Shown in pieces: positions 35,830 through 44,577 of a DNA stretch of 64,000 nt (its first letter is position 1; each line of letters opens with the position of its first letter). The notes beneath the pieces are model-generated. The model searched no databases and had not been told where the DNA came from. It saw only the letters and a program-made list of their open reading frames with translations. The translations under genes were made by a program, and so were the position numbers. Origin of the DNA: Promethearchaeia archaeon. Lineage in GTDB: Archaea; Asgardarchaeota; Lokiarchaeia; Sigyniarchaeales; SOKP01. The stretch spans positions 62,001 to 126,000 of the forward strand of contig JAHQWH010000155.1 of the NCBI GenBank assembly GCA_029856105.1, in the 5' to 3' direction.

Positions 35830-36870
35830 ATGAAAACAAAATCGCAGATTAATATTTTGACCTATATAGGCCGCAGAATATTAATTTCAATTCCTGTTTT
35901 ATTTGGGATCATAACAATAGCCTTTTTAATTAGTAGGGCGGTTCCAGGTGATCCTGCTCTTAATAGGCTTCCTGTTCAAGCCCTTGGTAGATTATATGAA
36001 GCGGAACGAGAGAAATTAGGATTAAATCAACCAATTATTGTACAATATTTAATATTTATAAGATTAATATTAACCGGGGATTGGGGATATTCATTAGTAA
36101 TATCACCAGATACCGAAATCTGGTTTCTGATATGGGAGCGTTTGCCAAGAACATTAGAACTTATCTTCATAAGCATGTTCATTGCAACATATATAGGACT
36201 TAAAATAGGGAAAAAAACAGCTTTTAAAAGAAATAAATTTCAAGATAGTATGAGTAGAGTTATACTTTATTTGATTATGGCTATTCCGGGATATTTAATA
36301 GCATTGTCTACTTTATATTATTTCTCAGCTACGGATATTAAATTATTTCCTTTTTGGGGCTATAAAACGCCAGGCATAGGAGACCCACCTACGATTACTT
36401 ACTCTCGAATAATAGATTCACTATTAGTTTTTAGGTTTGATATTACAATTGATTATTTATATCATTTATTTGTTCCAATTATTACACTGGTTATTATTCA
36501 ACTTGTAATAATAACTAGGCATACCAGATCAAGTATGATAACTATTTTACAGCAAGATTATATTCGAACTGCCATAGCAAAGGGAGTAGATGATAAAACA
36601 GTGCTTAAAAAACATGCACTAAAAAATGCTATTCCGCCTGTAATTACTCAAATTACAATGGGTTTTCCTACTCTACTTGGAACTATGATACCAATTGAAG
36701 TAGCGTTAGAGATTAAGGGGATTGGTCAATGGTTTAATAATGCAGTATACCTCAAAGATTATAATATAATTGTTGCATTAGTATTTGTATACGGAATAAT
36801 AGCAATATCTTTCAATCTAATTGCAGATATTGCATATTCAATAGCAGATCCAAGAATAAGATATAAATAA
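35830..36870 (+). CDS. DppB/OppB-type ABC transporter permease (orphan)
   Basis: 346 residues. The start YIGRRILISIPVLFGIITIAFLI and VPGDPA are diagnostic of the first permease of peptide/nickel importers. The EAA loop is in HTRSSMITILQQDYIRTAIAKG, then KHALKNAIPPVITQI, and the C-terminus has ADPRIRYK. About six helices. The partners normally encoded with it (second permease DppC, ATPases, binding protein) are absent: the next gene is on the other strand. It may work with components elsewhere or be a remnant of an operon. Confidence 0.9.
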   Translation: MKTKSQINILTYIGRRILISIPVLFGIITIAFLISRAVPGDPALNRLPVQALGRLYEAEREKLGLNQPIIVQYLIFIRLILTGDWGYSLVISPDTEIWFLIWERLPRTLELIFISMFIATYIGLKIGKKTAFKRNKFQDSMSRVILYLIMAIPGYLIALSTLYYFSATDIKLFPFWGYKTPGIGDPPTITYSRIIDSLLVFRFDITIDYLYHLFVPIITLVIIQLVIITRHTRSSMITILQQDYIRTAIAKGVDDKTVLKKHALKNAIPPVITQITMGFPTLLGTMIPIEVALEIKGIGQWFNNAVYLKDYNIIVALVFVYGIIAISFNLIADIAYSIADPRIRYK

Positions 36871-36946
36871 CCCCTAAAGAATTAACAGTGGTTATTAAAA
36901 AATTATCAAAATAATGAAAATAAAAAAATTACTAAATTAAATTTAC

Positions 36947-39913
36947 TTAATCCTGAGAAGCGTAGAAATCGTCGAAATTCTCTTGTAATTGATCTATGTA
37001 TAGCTTTCTCTTTCCAGGTATAACTTTTTCTGTAAGCATTTTTGCTTTCGCGTAGCAGGTGGCTGCTTCTACGCGCATTCCTAAGTGTTTATAAGACTTG
37101 GCTAATTTTAGAAAAGTGTGAAATGCGAACCAACCTCTTGGGTTAGCTTCTAAAGCCTGGGTAAATTTCTCGATAGCACCTTTATAATTTTCTGAGTTCA
37201 TCAATACTTCTCCATAGGTATCATACAGGTTTGCATCGAGAGGATGGAGTTCGATAGCTTTTTCAATTGTCTCAATCGCTTCATCGTATCTTCCGATATT
37301 ACTCAATGAAATGGCTCTATTGTTTAATAACCCTGAAGAATCCGGATAAAGGTCTAAGGCTTCGTCAAGAGTCTTGATCACTTCTAAATATTTACCCATC
37401 GTGTAATACGTAAAACTTTTCAGTTGATACAGCGACTTACGCTCCTGTGGAAATCTTTTCATCATCTCATCGATTAGTGCCATTAATTCACCTTTCATAT
37501 TATCGTTCGGGAGATATAAGTAAATTTTTGTAGCATGGAAATCGTAGTGGTCAGGGCTTAGTTCAATTGCTTTTTCAATTTCAACTAAAGCCTCTACTAT
37601 CCCATTTGTCTCATTTAAAATATAACTATAAAGTTGATAATACCTAGACAACTGTTTTTCACTCGGCTCCATTGATATCGCCTTCTCAAATTCTTCAACA
37701 TAGAGCTTTTTGTCTGCTTTATTCGCGTCAAAATTGTATACAATGTTAAATCCGTGAACTAATCCAGTAATAATATGAGAAAGTGGGTGGTTTGCGTAAT
37801 GAAATTTTACCTTGTTGACGATGTCTAAGGCTTTCTCGAATTTTCCTCGTGCTAAATACGAAAAGGATAGTATCAAATACGCTGCCGTATCAACACGGGG
37901 GTTACGCTTGAGTAAATTGAATTCAACTACCTGTTTAATCCAATCTTTTCCCTCTTTGTACTTATTTGTAACCGTGTATAATAGAGCTTTCATTACTGAG
38001 AGTTCCAAGTCCTTAGGATTTGCTTCAATTAATAAATTAATAAGTTCCAAAGGTTCGTCAATCGATTTTACACAGCACTCTTTGTCTGTTAGGAGGCACA
38101 GGAATTTAGTTCGTTGGAGCAAAAAATTATCAGGATGTTCAGCTAATGCTTCTTCAACAACGTCTAAAGCTTTATTGTGATCCAGATTTATTAATATTTG
38201 TGCTTTTTGAGCAATAAGCGACACATCGTAAGTCCTGCTTAACCCTGATTCGATTGTTTCTAAAGCTCTACTGTGATTACCCATAAAGAAATAGGTTATT
38301 GATTGAAATAAATAACCAATATATTCGTCAGGGTGTTTTATGATGATTTCTTCAGTTAGCTCGAGCGAATCCTCTAACTCTCCGTTGTATGTGTAAAATA
38401 AATCTTTCAGAAGCAATAACTCGATATCAGTTAAATTCTTTAGATTCTCTGTAAGTAAGTCGTTTACTTTAGATTGTTTCCCTCTCGTTAATTTATGTTC
38501 AATTTTTGTCAAAAATTCCGAATTCTTAGGAAAGTATGTCTTTTTGAACTGAGATGTTCTAATAAAGTTAATTTTAGTCAAATAGAATATGTCCAAAGTA
38601 TCAAAAATTCTGTTGTGTAAGAAATAATACGCTTCGCTATCGGCTGGTTTGTTCATCGTACTCGCCGTATCAGATGTATCAAAACTTTGAATTACCTCGA
38701 AAACGTTTTGAAAGGCGATCCCTTTTATTTTATCTGTGTGGTTGATCAAATTCTTCTCGCTCTCAAATTTATAGGCCAAATGCTCGATATACTCGGGAAT
38801 GAATTTTTTTAAAGCCGGTTTCAACTCGTCGTGGAATAAATTACTACACATTTCGCCGGTTATATCTTCAAGTAACTCGTTGATATCGGGTATGTGATAT
38901 TGAACTCCATTTGCTTTCTGGAATTTACTCAAATACGTAAACTTCCTAATATAATCCTCGATAATTACATTGAGCATTTTTTCTAACCGCTCTTCTGCCT
39001 GAATGTAGTATGTGTATTTATTGCTCACATTTAATTTAAAGAAGCGTATCGGGTAGATGTTATCTTCAACGATCTTCTCAATGAAGAAGTTCAGTGTTGT
39101 TAGCTTTATATCGTATTCTAAAGCAAAATCTTTAGATGTGATGTAGTTAGGGTATTGATCCGGGTGATTAATAGCGAGATAAAGCAAAATTTTATCAAAA
39201 TCCACCTCGTCGGATAAAGTGCTTTCAACCTTAGTATAATCCAACCTAAGTACCATATTCAAAAATCTGTATTTTATCCCGTCATCATAGATATCGTAAT
39301 CGTTAAAAAACTCTGTTACCTTGTCTGTTATTACCTCAACTCTCTTAATCTCTTCGTTTAATATTGATTGGCGATCCAAATCGTATTTTTTTAACATATT
39401 AAAGTATTCTAGTTCACCTGAATTAGTAATCTGATACTCGCGGTTACTTTTTTCGATATAACCATTATCTAGTAAAATATTTATATTCTTTGACAATGAA
39501 GATTGATTAATTCTGAGTGGTTCCTCAAGGAAATCTGACCATTTACAATGGTGGTTATTATATAACATCCATAGAATCCAATCGTCGTAATTTCTCTTAT
39601 TTGTTATAATCTCAGGTGGATAATTCAACGTTTTTTCTAGCGCATCTTTAACTTGAAGATCGGCATACTGTTGACGACCCTCAGCTGTAATCTTATACTT
39701 ACCCTTTGTCTCCTTCTCAATAAAACCATTATTAATTAATATTGCAAGATATTTCGACAAAGTTGCTTGACTTATATTTACAGGATCCGATTTAAAATCA
39801 GACCATGAACAATGGTCGTTATTATAGAGCATCCAGAGTATAATATGCTCAAAATCTTTGTTGATTTTCATAGGAGTAATTATACCTTCAGGTGGAAATT
39901 TTGGTACACTCAT
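36947..39913 (-). CDS. Tandem winged-helix and TPR regulator
   Basis: 988 residues. Residues 18-95 and about 105-180 are two similar winged-helix domains, each with WMLYNNxHCxWSDF, SQATLSKYL or NQSSLSKNI as recognition helix, and NGFIEKETKGKYKIT or NGYIEKSNREYQIT as the wing. A helical middle (about 190-490) is followed by roughly a dozen TPR units to residue 970, for example DEAIETIEKAIELHPLDAN and YKGAIEKFTQALEANPRGW. The gene is divergent from a small-ORF array, and its ATG lies 25 bp from a TATATA element, implying a leaderless message. A palindrome in the shared promoter may be its operator. HTH plus TPR is the architecture of peptide-responsive bacterial regulators, but the size here is much larger. 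Confidence 0.87.
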   Translation of the reverse strand: MSVPKFPPEGIITPMKINKDFEHIILWMLYNNDHCSWSDFKSDPVNISQATLSKYLAILINNGFIEKETKGKYKITAEGRQQYADLQVKDALEKTLNYPPEIITNKRNYDDWILWMLYNNHHCKWSDFLEEPLRINQSSLSKNINILLDNGYIEKSNREYQITNSGELEYFNMLKKYDLDRQSILNEEIKRVEVITDKVTEFFNDYDIYDDGIKYRFLNMVLRLDYTKVESTLSDEVDFDKILLYLAINHPDQYPNYITSKDFALEYDIKLTTLNFFIEKIVEDNIYPIRFFKLNVSNKYTYYIQAEERLEKMLNVIIEDYIRKFTYLSKFQKANGVQYHIPDINELLEDITGEMCSNLFHDELKPALKKFIPEYIEHLAYKFESEKNLINHTDKIKGIAFQNVFEVIQSFDTSDTASTMNKPADSEAYYFLHNRIFDTLDIFYLTKINFIRTSQFKKTYFPKNSEFLTKIEHKLTRGKQSKVNDLLTENLKNLTDIELLLLKDLFYTYNGELEDSLELTEEIIIKHPDEYIGYLFQSITYFFMGNHSRALETIESGLSRTYDVSLIAQKAQILINLDHNKALDVVEEALAEHPDNFLLQRTKFLCLLTDKECCVKSIDEPLELINLLIEANPKDLELSVMKALLYTVTNKYKEGKDWIKQVVEFNLLKRNPRVDTAAYLILSFSYLARGKFEKALDIVNKVKFHYANHPLSHIITGLVHGFNIVYNFDANKADKKLYVEEFEKAISMEPSEKQLSRYYQLYSYILNETNGIVEALVEIEKAIELSPDHYDFHATKIYLYLPNDNMKGELMALIDEMMKRFPQERKSLYQLKSFTYYTMGKYLEVIKTLDEALDLYPDSSGLLNNRAISLSNIGRYDEAIETIEKAIELHPLDANLYDTYGEVLMNSENYKGAIEKFTQALEANPRGWFAFHTFLKLAKSYKHLGMRVEAATCYAKAKMLTEKVIPGKRKLYIDQLQENFDDFYASQD

Positions 39914-39934
39914 GATTAAATAATGGTTTTGTAT

Positions 39935-40004
39935 CTATATAAGGTTTTTTATTCGCATCGAACTTCGAAGTTCGTTCGAACTTCCTAAAGTTAAACTATA
40001 TAAG
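39935..40004. promoter_or_regulatory. Divergent promoter region with two TATA elements
   Basis: CTATATAAG occurs twice, at 39935-39943 and 39996-40004. The left copy, read on the minus strand as CTTATATAG, is 25 bp from the regulator ATG. The right copy would place a plus-strand start near 40030, giving the first small gene a leader of about 45 nt. The palindromic element lies exactly between them. Confidence 0.55.
39959..39984. promoter_or_regulatory. Perfect palindrome with a third half-site (putative operator)
   Basis: 39959-39974 is a perfect 16-bp palindrome, CGAACTTCGAAGTTCG. Two bases later CGAACTTC recurs at 39977-39984, giving three GAACTTC-type half-sites. The site lies between the two TATA elements of the regulator and small-gene array, where binding could control both. 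It is strikingly GC-rich for this DNA. Confidence 0.65.
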
Positions 40005-40075
40005 AACTGCGAATCTAATAAAATTATCAACAAAAAAAGAACTTAAAAAAAAAAAAAGTAAAAAAGTGAAAAAAA

Positions 40076-40363
40076 ATGGCACAAGCAATAGTAAAAAAAA
40101 CCATTTCCAAAAACCATATGGAGTGCGACCTCCCAACTTTAGCCCAGAACTTAGCACTTGAGGTGCTGGAGCCTCAGGTGCTGGTTCAAATCAACGAAGA
40201 AGCGAAGGTTGAATCAAGTTTACTAAAGAACAAGTTTTTGAGAGTGTTCAATAATATTAAATATAACGCGAGGATTTCGGAAGAGAAAGTCTGTATAAAT
40301 AATTATAAGGGGCAAGTAGACGCAAAGCTTCTTGGAGCTCGCAATTCCATGTTAAATTTCTAA
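40076..40363 (+). CDS. Small protein 1 of the array (95 residues), function unknown
   Basis: 95 residues, no recognised family. Mixed helical prediction, Lys/Glu/Asn-rich, no signal peptide. It ends ARNSMLNF-stop; the two microgenes downstream also end in Leu-x-Phe-stop. An A-rich leader with AAGTGAAAAAAA precedes the ATG, and a T10 tract (40373-40382) follows. It is divergent from the winged-helix/TPR regulator and has the palindrome in its promoter. Confidence 0.55.
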   Translation: MAQAIVKKTISKNHMECDLPTLAQNLALEVLEPQVLVQINEEAKVESSLLKNKFLRVFNNIKYNARISEEKVCINNYKGQVDAKLLGARNSMLNF

Positions 40364-40372
40364 TTAAAAATA

Positions 40373-40382
40373 TTTTTTTTTT
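40373..40382 (+). terminator. Poly-T tract after small protein 1
   Basis: Ten consecutive T starting 10 bp after the stop codon, in the form expected of an archaeal intrinsic terminator. Equivalent tracts follow both microgenes downstream. Confidence 0.5.
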
Positions 40383-40432
40383 AACCAGGAAAAAAACAAA
40401 AAAACCAGAAAAAAAAAACGAGGTAAAATAAA

Positions 40433-40507
40433 ATGGAAAAGTATGAGGAAAGAAGAAGAATAATAATTAAGAACGCAGGGTACGTTCCTAAGCGTTTAGA
40501 TTTTTAA
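40433..40507 (+). CDS. Microgene 2 of the array (24 residues)
   Basis: ATG 40433 to TAA 40505-40507: MEKYEERRRIII, then KNAGYVPKRLDF. Highly basic N-terminal half and a C-terminal Gly-Tyr ... Leu-Asp-Phe. A purine-rich ACGAGGTAAAATAAA leader precedes the start, with GAGGT as ribosome binding site about 8 bp before ATG. A T8 tract at 40514-40521 follows. The third microgene has the same organisation. No known family. Confidence 0.5.
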   Translation: MEKYEERRRIIIKNAGYVPKRLDF

Positions 40508-40513
40508 ATTAAA

Positions 40514-40521
40514 TTTTTTTT
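40514..40521 (+). terminator. Poly-T tract after microgene 2
   Basis: Eight T, 6 bp after the stop codon, within ATTAAATTTTTTTTAAT. Placement parallels the tracts after the other two small genes. Confidence 0.45.
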
Positions 40522-40581
40522 AATTCAAGATTTAACCAAAACAAATAAAAAAAAACAAAAAATAAAAACGAGTGAAAAAAA

Positions 40582-40659
40582 ATGAAAAGAAAAGAGAGAA
40601 TATATAACAAAGCGATCCTAAACCCTACGGGATATAATACTGCAACATTAAGATTTTAA
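40582..40659 (+). CDS. Microgene 3 of the array (25 residues)
   Basis: ATG 40582 to TAA 40657-40659: MKRKERIYNKAI, then LNPTGYNTATLRF. It shares with microgene 2 a basic head containing Glu-Arg, a central Asn ... Gly-Tyr and a terminal Leu-x-Phe. Leader ACGAGTGAAAAAAA resembles that of microgene 2 (ACGAGGTAAAATAAA). A T9 tract (40665-40673) follows. The repeated layout argues that these very short frames are real, but nothing proves translation. Confidence 0.5.
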   Translation: MKRKERIYNKAILNPTGYNTATLRF

Positions 40660-40664
40660 ATTAA

Positions 40665-40673
40665 TTTTTTTTT
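40665..40673 (+). terminator. Poly-T tract after microgene 3
   Basis: Nine T beginning 6 bp after the stop codon, matching the arrangement at the preceding microgene. Confidence 0.45.
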
Positions 40674-40850
40674 AATTTTTATTTTTAAACATTTTAGATA
40701 GTTCTTTAAACTGTTTTCGCCCATTTTTAGAAATTAAGTAGCGACCTTCTTCTATTTTGAAAATAAATCCCTATCAGAGAGCAGACATAAATATTTTGAT
40801 ATATTTGGTTGAGAGAAACTGAGAGGTTTGTGATTTACGATATTGAAAAT
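40672..40850 (-). pseudogene. Decayed winged-helix domain related to the TPR regulator
   Basis: The minus strand contains KPLSFSQPNISKYLCLLSDR in one frame, and after a frameshift near 40771-40780 continues GFIFKIEEGRYLISKNGRKQ and FKELSKMF, ending at TAA 40672. Compare the living regulator: DPVNISQATLSKYLAIL and NNGFIEKETKGKYKITAEGR. The helix-turn-helix, wing and order all match, so this is a broken copy of the same domain family. It lies between microgene 3 and the protease gene. Confidence 0.6.
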
Positions 40851-40877
40851 TAAAAAAAATTAAATTTAATTAAAATT

Positions 40878-41789
40878 TTAACTAAATACACTGGTTCCTT
40901 CCTGCTCTAAGAGATTTCGAATCTTTGTGAGATAACTTCTTTTATAAAGTTGAAGCTTTGATTCAGAAAAAGGTAATAAACTCCAATAATAGACCAGAAT
41001 CTCTTCAGGATGTAATCTGTGCTGGTTGTTGTAAGGGTCGATTTCTTCGCACAAGTCAAACAATTTTTGGGGAGCGTTAATGAATTTTGGTCGATTGTTT
41101 TCATATAAAGGCAAGCATTTATTATCTTTCATTTCAGACTCAAGAAAAGTAAAACGGAAATATTCAAAGAAGTACCCACCATTATAAGGGGTTTTTGAAT
41201 AGAGAAAAGGAACTGCTTTTATTTGAGCCCCGTTGATCTGAAATTCTACATAGGAATTCTTCCCAATAGTATCAGGATTTGACACATATAGGTGTTTATA
41301 TTCTTTAGGGATATCTAATTCAGGACAAGCTGTAAATCCTAGTTTAAGATATAACTCATTCCTAAATTTTGGGTTAGTAGTGCTAATTACATGAAAAAGT
41401 TCGTGTGCGATTAGTTCTTTTAATTCGTCGTATGGCCATTGAACCATAGAAATTGGGACGTAGATACACGTATTCCTCGTATAAGCAGCATCACATTCCT
41501 CTCGACCTGTAGTTTTTATAAGCTTAACGCTGTCCAATAAGTATTCTTTGTACGGCGCGTAGCAAATGTCCAATTCACTGAAAATTCTATTAACGATAGT
41601 TTCCTCAGAATTTGTCCATTCAACCGTTTGTCGGGAAAGAAATTCCAATAAGTCTTCTTTCGATACCTTTTCCGTGGTTCCTAAGCGAGACTGTAAATCA
41701 AACTCGCTAAAATTAGAAATATAATCGTCTTTTTCGGCGATTATGGAGGATGCTATTTTTGCATCAATAAGTTCAGCCTTCAAATACAT
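40878..41789 (-). CDS. Predicted HExxH metalloprotease
   Basis: 303 residues. Zinc motif HELFH at 129-133 in LKELIAHELFHVIS; possible third ligand Glu262 or Glu263 in LHPEEILVYYWSLL near the C-terminus, as in gluzincins. No signal peptide or transmembrane helix, so it is probably cytoplasmic. I do not recognise a named peptidase family. It converges on the small-gene array and winged-helix remnant, which raises the possibility that it processes the small products (inference from position only). Confidence 0.75.
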   Translation of the reverse strand: MYLKAELIDAKIASSIIAEKDDYISNFSEFDLQSRLGTTEKVSKEDLLEFLSRQTVEWTNSEETIVNRIFSELDICYAPYKEYLLDSVKLIKTTGREECDAAYTRNTCIYVPISMVQWPYDELKELIAHELFHVISTTNPKFRNELYLKLGFTACPELDIPKEYKHLYVSNPDTIGKNSYVEFQINGAQIKAVPFLYSKTPYNGGYFFEYFRFTFLESEMKDNKCLPLYENNRPKFINAPQKLFDLCEEIDPYNNQHRLHPEEILVYYWSLLPFSESKLQLYKRSYLTKIRNLLEQEGTSVFS

Positions 41790-42054
41790 TTCACCCTAGT
41801 AAAAAATGCAAATGGATTTAATGATGAAAATTATGAGATTGTATTTAAAAAAACAGAGGGTAAAAAATTAGTATTCAGTCGAAATTGATATTAAAACCTC
41901 TCCTTATTTCCGTGATTTATGATATTATTTTTTTAATATTTAATATTTATATGGTATGTATGGGTAACTGTTATTTAGCAAACAAAATATGGTTAGAGAG
42001 TATTACTAATTGTCTAAAATCTAAATCTACAAATTAGCTAAAGGTGGGAAAGAA

Positions 42055-43080
42055 ATAGTAAATAATAGATTAATAAAAAAAATAACTACAAGAATACTAA
42101 CAGATAGTTCTGAAATTTTAACATATTTGCAATTTGGAACTAATATTCCAATTCTACCCGATCTTTCAAAATACATTTTACATGATCTGGAGTACTTTAA
42201 AGCAAAATCCATTTTGCTATTAGAAGGTGGAAATCCTGCTGGACAAGTATTAGTATATGATGATGGGCGAGATACGTTATTTTTTGGATATTTTGGCATA
42301 TTGAACCATAATAGTGCTAAAATAAATTTTCTAATTGATGAACTTATTAAATATGCGAAAGAAAAAGATTTAAAATTTATAAGAGGACCAATCAATATAC
42401 CGGTGATTATTTATGGATGGGGTTTTATGACAGAAGGAAGTTTAGAAAATTTGTTTATAGGAAAACCCGTGAATCCTCCAATATATCCAAATTCATTCTT
42501 AAAGAAGAAATTTTATGTAAAATCTGAACAGGTGACTTGGTTAGGTCCCCGTTTACCTCGATTTGATCCATGGAAACTCAAGAAATATGATTATAGTGAT
42601 TACGAATATTTTTACCCTAATGATATCGCTGATTTTAAAAAGTATAAATCCGAATTTTTAAGAATTCACGCAGAAAACTTGCCCCTCTCCGCTCAAATTA
42701 CTCCGAATATAAGTGGGGTTTATGATAGTTATGTAGATTTTGTTTTTAGATATGGATTTAACTTTATGGTTTTTTTTGTAAAATTTAAACCTACAGAAAA
42801 AATTGTTGCGTGTGGAGCTTATTTACCAAATCCTTTTAGAAAGGATTCAAAAGGAAACTACGATTCTTGTGTGATTTATACATGGGCAGTTGAATCTAAA
42901 CATAGGCGTAAGGGGTTAGGGATGCTAATGTATGGGGCTACTTCTCAATTACTTTGGAAACATAAAATTAAATTTGGTATCGGACCTATGCCTAAAAGTA
43001 ATACTGCCAATATGGGTTTTGCGGTGAAACTTGGTGGTGTTATTAGTAGAACTCATCTTATTTTTGAATACAAGGTATAA
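42055..43080 (+). CDS. GNAT-like acyltransferase, probable ATA start
   Basis: 341 residues from ATA 42055; AAAGGTGGG (42040-42048) lies 6 bp upstream. The frame is open from 42025 and coding-like through LTDSSEILTYLQFGTNIPILPDLS, and the first ordinary codon in frame (TTG 42127) lies inside this segment. The N-terminal half contains KFIRGPINIPVIIYGWGF. The C-terminal half has the GNAT acetyl-CoA pattern YTWAVESKHRRKGLGMLMYGA (R/Q-x-x-G-x-G/A). Similar two-lobed proteins are seen as uncharacterised N-acetyltransferases. Substrate unknown. Confidence 0.8.
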   Translation: MVNNRLIKKITTRILTDSSEILTYLQFGTNIPILPDLSKYILHDLEYFKAKSILLLEGGNPAGQVLVYDDGRDTLFFGYFGILNHNSAKINFLIDELIKYAKEKDLKFIRGPINIPVIIYGWGFMTEGSLENLFIGKPVNPPIYPNSFLKKKFYVKSEQVTWLGPRLPRFDPWKLKKYDYSDYEYFYPNDIADFKKYKSEFLRIHAENLPLSAQITPNISGVYDSYVDFVFRYGFNFMVFFVKFKPTEKIVACGAYLPNPFRKDSKGNYDSCVIYTWAVESKHRRKGLGMLMYGATSQLLWKHKIKFGIGPMPKSNTANMGFAVKLGGVISRTHLIFEYKV

Positions 43081-43205
43081 TAAAAATAATAGGTTATGCT
43101 CATAATGTAGATAGGAGATATTAAATAATGACAAAATCGGCAGGATTAGACTCATAAATCTAAAGAAAATGAAGGAAATTAAATATTATATTGATATAAA
43201 TTAAA

Positions 43206-43544
43206 TCATAAAGGGAAATTAGAGCGAAATGAAGTTCCTTTTTTTCCTTTAATCAAATCTTTAATGTCCTGTTCTATTAATCTAAAATTATTATCTCCTT
43301 CAACTTTAATTTCATATATTGGTTTAAAATTCTTTTTGTTTTGAGTATCAAGATTATTTTCGAATAAACGGATTAAATAAGAACAAGGAGCATCAATAAT
43401 TGATATTATTATCCGCTTCCTATTTTCTTCTTCATTAGCATTAAATTTTACATTTTGTAAAGTGATTTCACACATATTTACGAATCTTTTAATTTTTAAT
43501 TGATAATTATTATCCAGTTTTTCTAATGCCGCTAAAAGATTCAA
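43206..43544 (-). CDS. Conserved-looking small protein, function unknown
   Basis: 112 residues from TTG 43544. The frame is open for 10 more codons upstream (DDYIKAIDDIP) to a TAG, with no standard start there, so the true N-terminus may be longer and use a non-standard codon. Lys/Asn/Ile-rich with alternating helix and strand; no motif recognised. Not obviously linked to its neighbours. Confidence 0.5.
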   Translation of the reverse strand: MNLLAALEKLDNNYQLKIKRFVNMCEITLQNVKFNANEEENRKRIIISIIDAPCSYLIRLFENNLDTQNKKNFKPIYEIKVEGDNNFRLIEQDIKDLIKGKKGTSFRSNFPL

Positions 43545-43736
43545 AACATTATCGGGAATATCATCTATCGCTTTAATATAATCATCCTAAATTAATAATT
43601 TAAAAAATTTCTATACAAACCTATTATGAAAGAATTTCTTTATAAATTCAATTTTTCAAGGATTAAAATAAATAAGTCGGGAAAAAAGAATTGCTATTTG
43701 ATTTTAGAGTTATTTTAATTAAAAAAAAATATTTTT

Positions 43737-44453
43737 TTATAACTCACGCCCGATTCCATAATAAATAAAAATTGCTGAGGAGATCATTAAAAAAAAAGTA
43801 ATTACAACCCACACCGACCTAAAAAGAGGGTCTTGCCACGTGATATAAAGAACTGCCCCATAAAGTATTAAATACATCCCAAAAACACCAATAATAAAAG
43901 TTACGAGTTTCTTCTTTAGTATTTTATCTTGAAATGTTTTTATTAAGCGTCTTGAATATATCATTGTTGGTATAACAATACATACTGTAAAAAAAATATA
44001 AATACACATAAAAAAAGTCCAACTATAAATCGGTCGCCACTGTTCGGTAAATGTAATTCCATTGGGAATAAAAAAAATTAAACAATTAACAAAACCGTAA
44101 ATTATTGTAATAATCAATTGTTTTTTTATTGTGAATATAAATTCAAGCTTAAGTATGCTAACTATAAATGTAAGGATAAAAATAGGTGAAAACAGCATTG
44201 GAAAAAATGTGAATAAGTAAAGTATTTGTAACAACAACACATTGTCAGGTATAAATGCTGCTATTACAATAAAAATTGCATTAAATATCAGTCCGAAAGC
44301 TGTAAAAAAATAAACCATGCTTAAAGTAATAATGGGACGCGGTCGGTTACGTATTAGTAATTTTACCGCGATAAACAAAAATATACTTGCTACAATCAAC
44401 TGTGGGATAAAAATGGTTAATATTCTTGACGGATCGATTGATTGTAATATCAT
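43737..44453 (-). CDS. Seven-helix membrane protein, sensor-like
   Basis: 238 residues with seven evenly spaced hydrophobic segments, a short hydrophilic N-terminus and no cytoplasmic domain after helix 7 (ends IYYGIGREL). The layout is that of the 7TM sensory input modules found in front of histidine kinases, here stand-alone. RNRPRPIITLSMVYFFTAFG marks the first cytoplasmic loop and helix 2. Family and ligand unknown. Confidence 0.65.
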   Translation of the reverse strand: MILQSIDPSRILTIFIPQLIVASIFLFIAVKLLIRNRPRPIITLSMVYFFTAFGLIFNAIFIVIAAFIPDNVLLLQILYLFTFFPMLFSPIFILTFIVSILKLEFIFTIKKQLIITIIYGFVNCLIFFIPNGITFTEQWRPIYSWTFFMCIYIFFTVCIVIPTMIYSRRLIKTFQDKILKKKLVTFIIGVFGMYLILYGAVLYITWQDPLFRSVWVVITFFLMISSAIFIYYGIGREL

Positions 44454-44577
44454 TGTTATAACACTAAGATTTATTAACCAGTTAGTTAATTTAATATATT
44501 ATTTCTATATTATTTATTGTTCAATCTTTTATTTAAGTGTAATAATGTGGGAATATAAATTAAATGTTTATTTGTAT

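Noticed and set aside
41800..41890. Short coding-like frame (NDENYEIVFKKTEGKKLVFS) beside the protease gene
   Set aside because: Upstream it overlaps the protease gene antisense, and no family pattern could be found; chance ORF not excluded.
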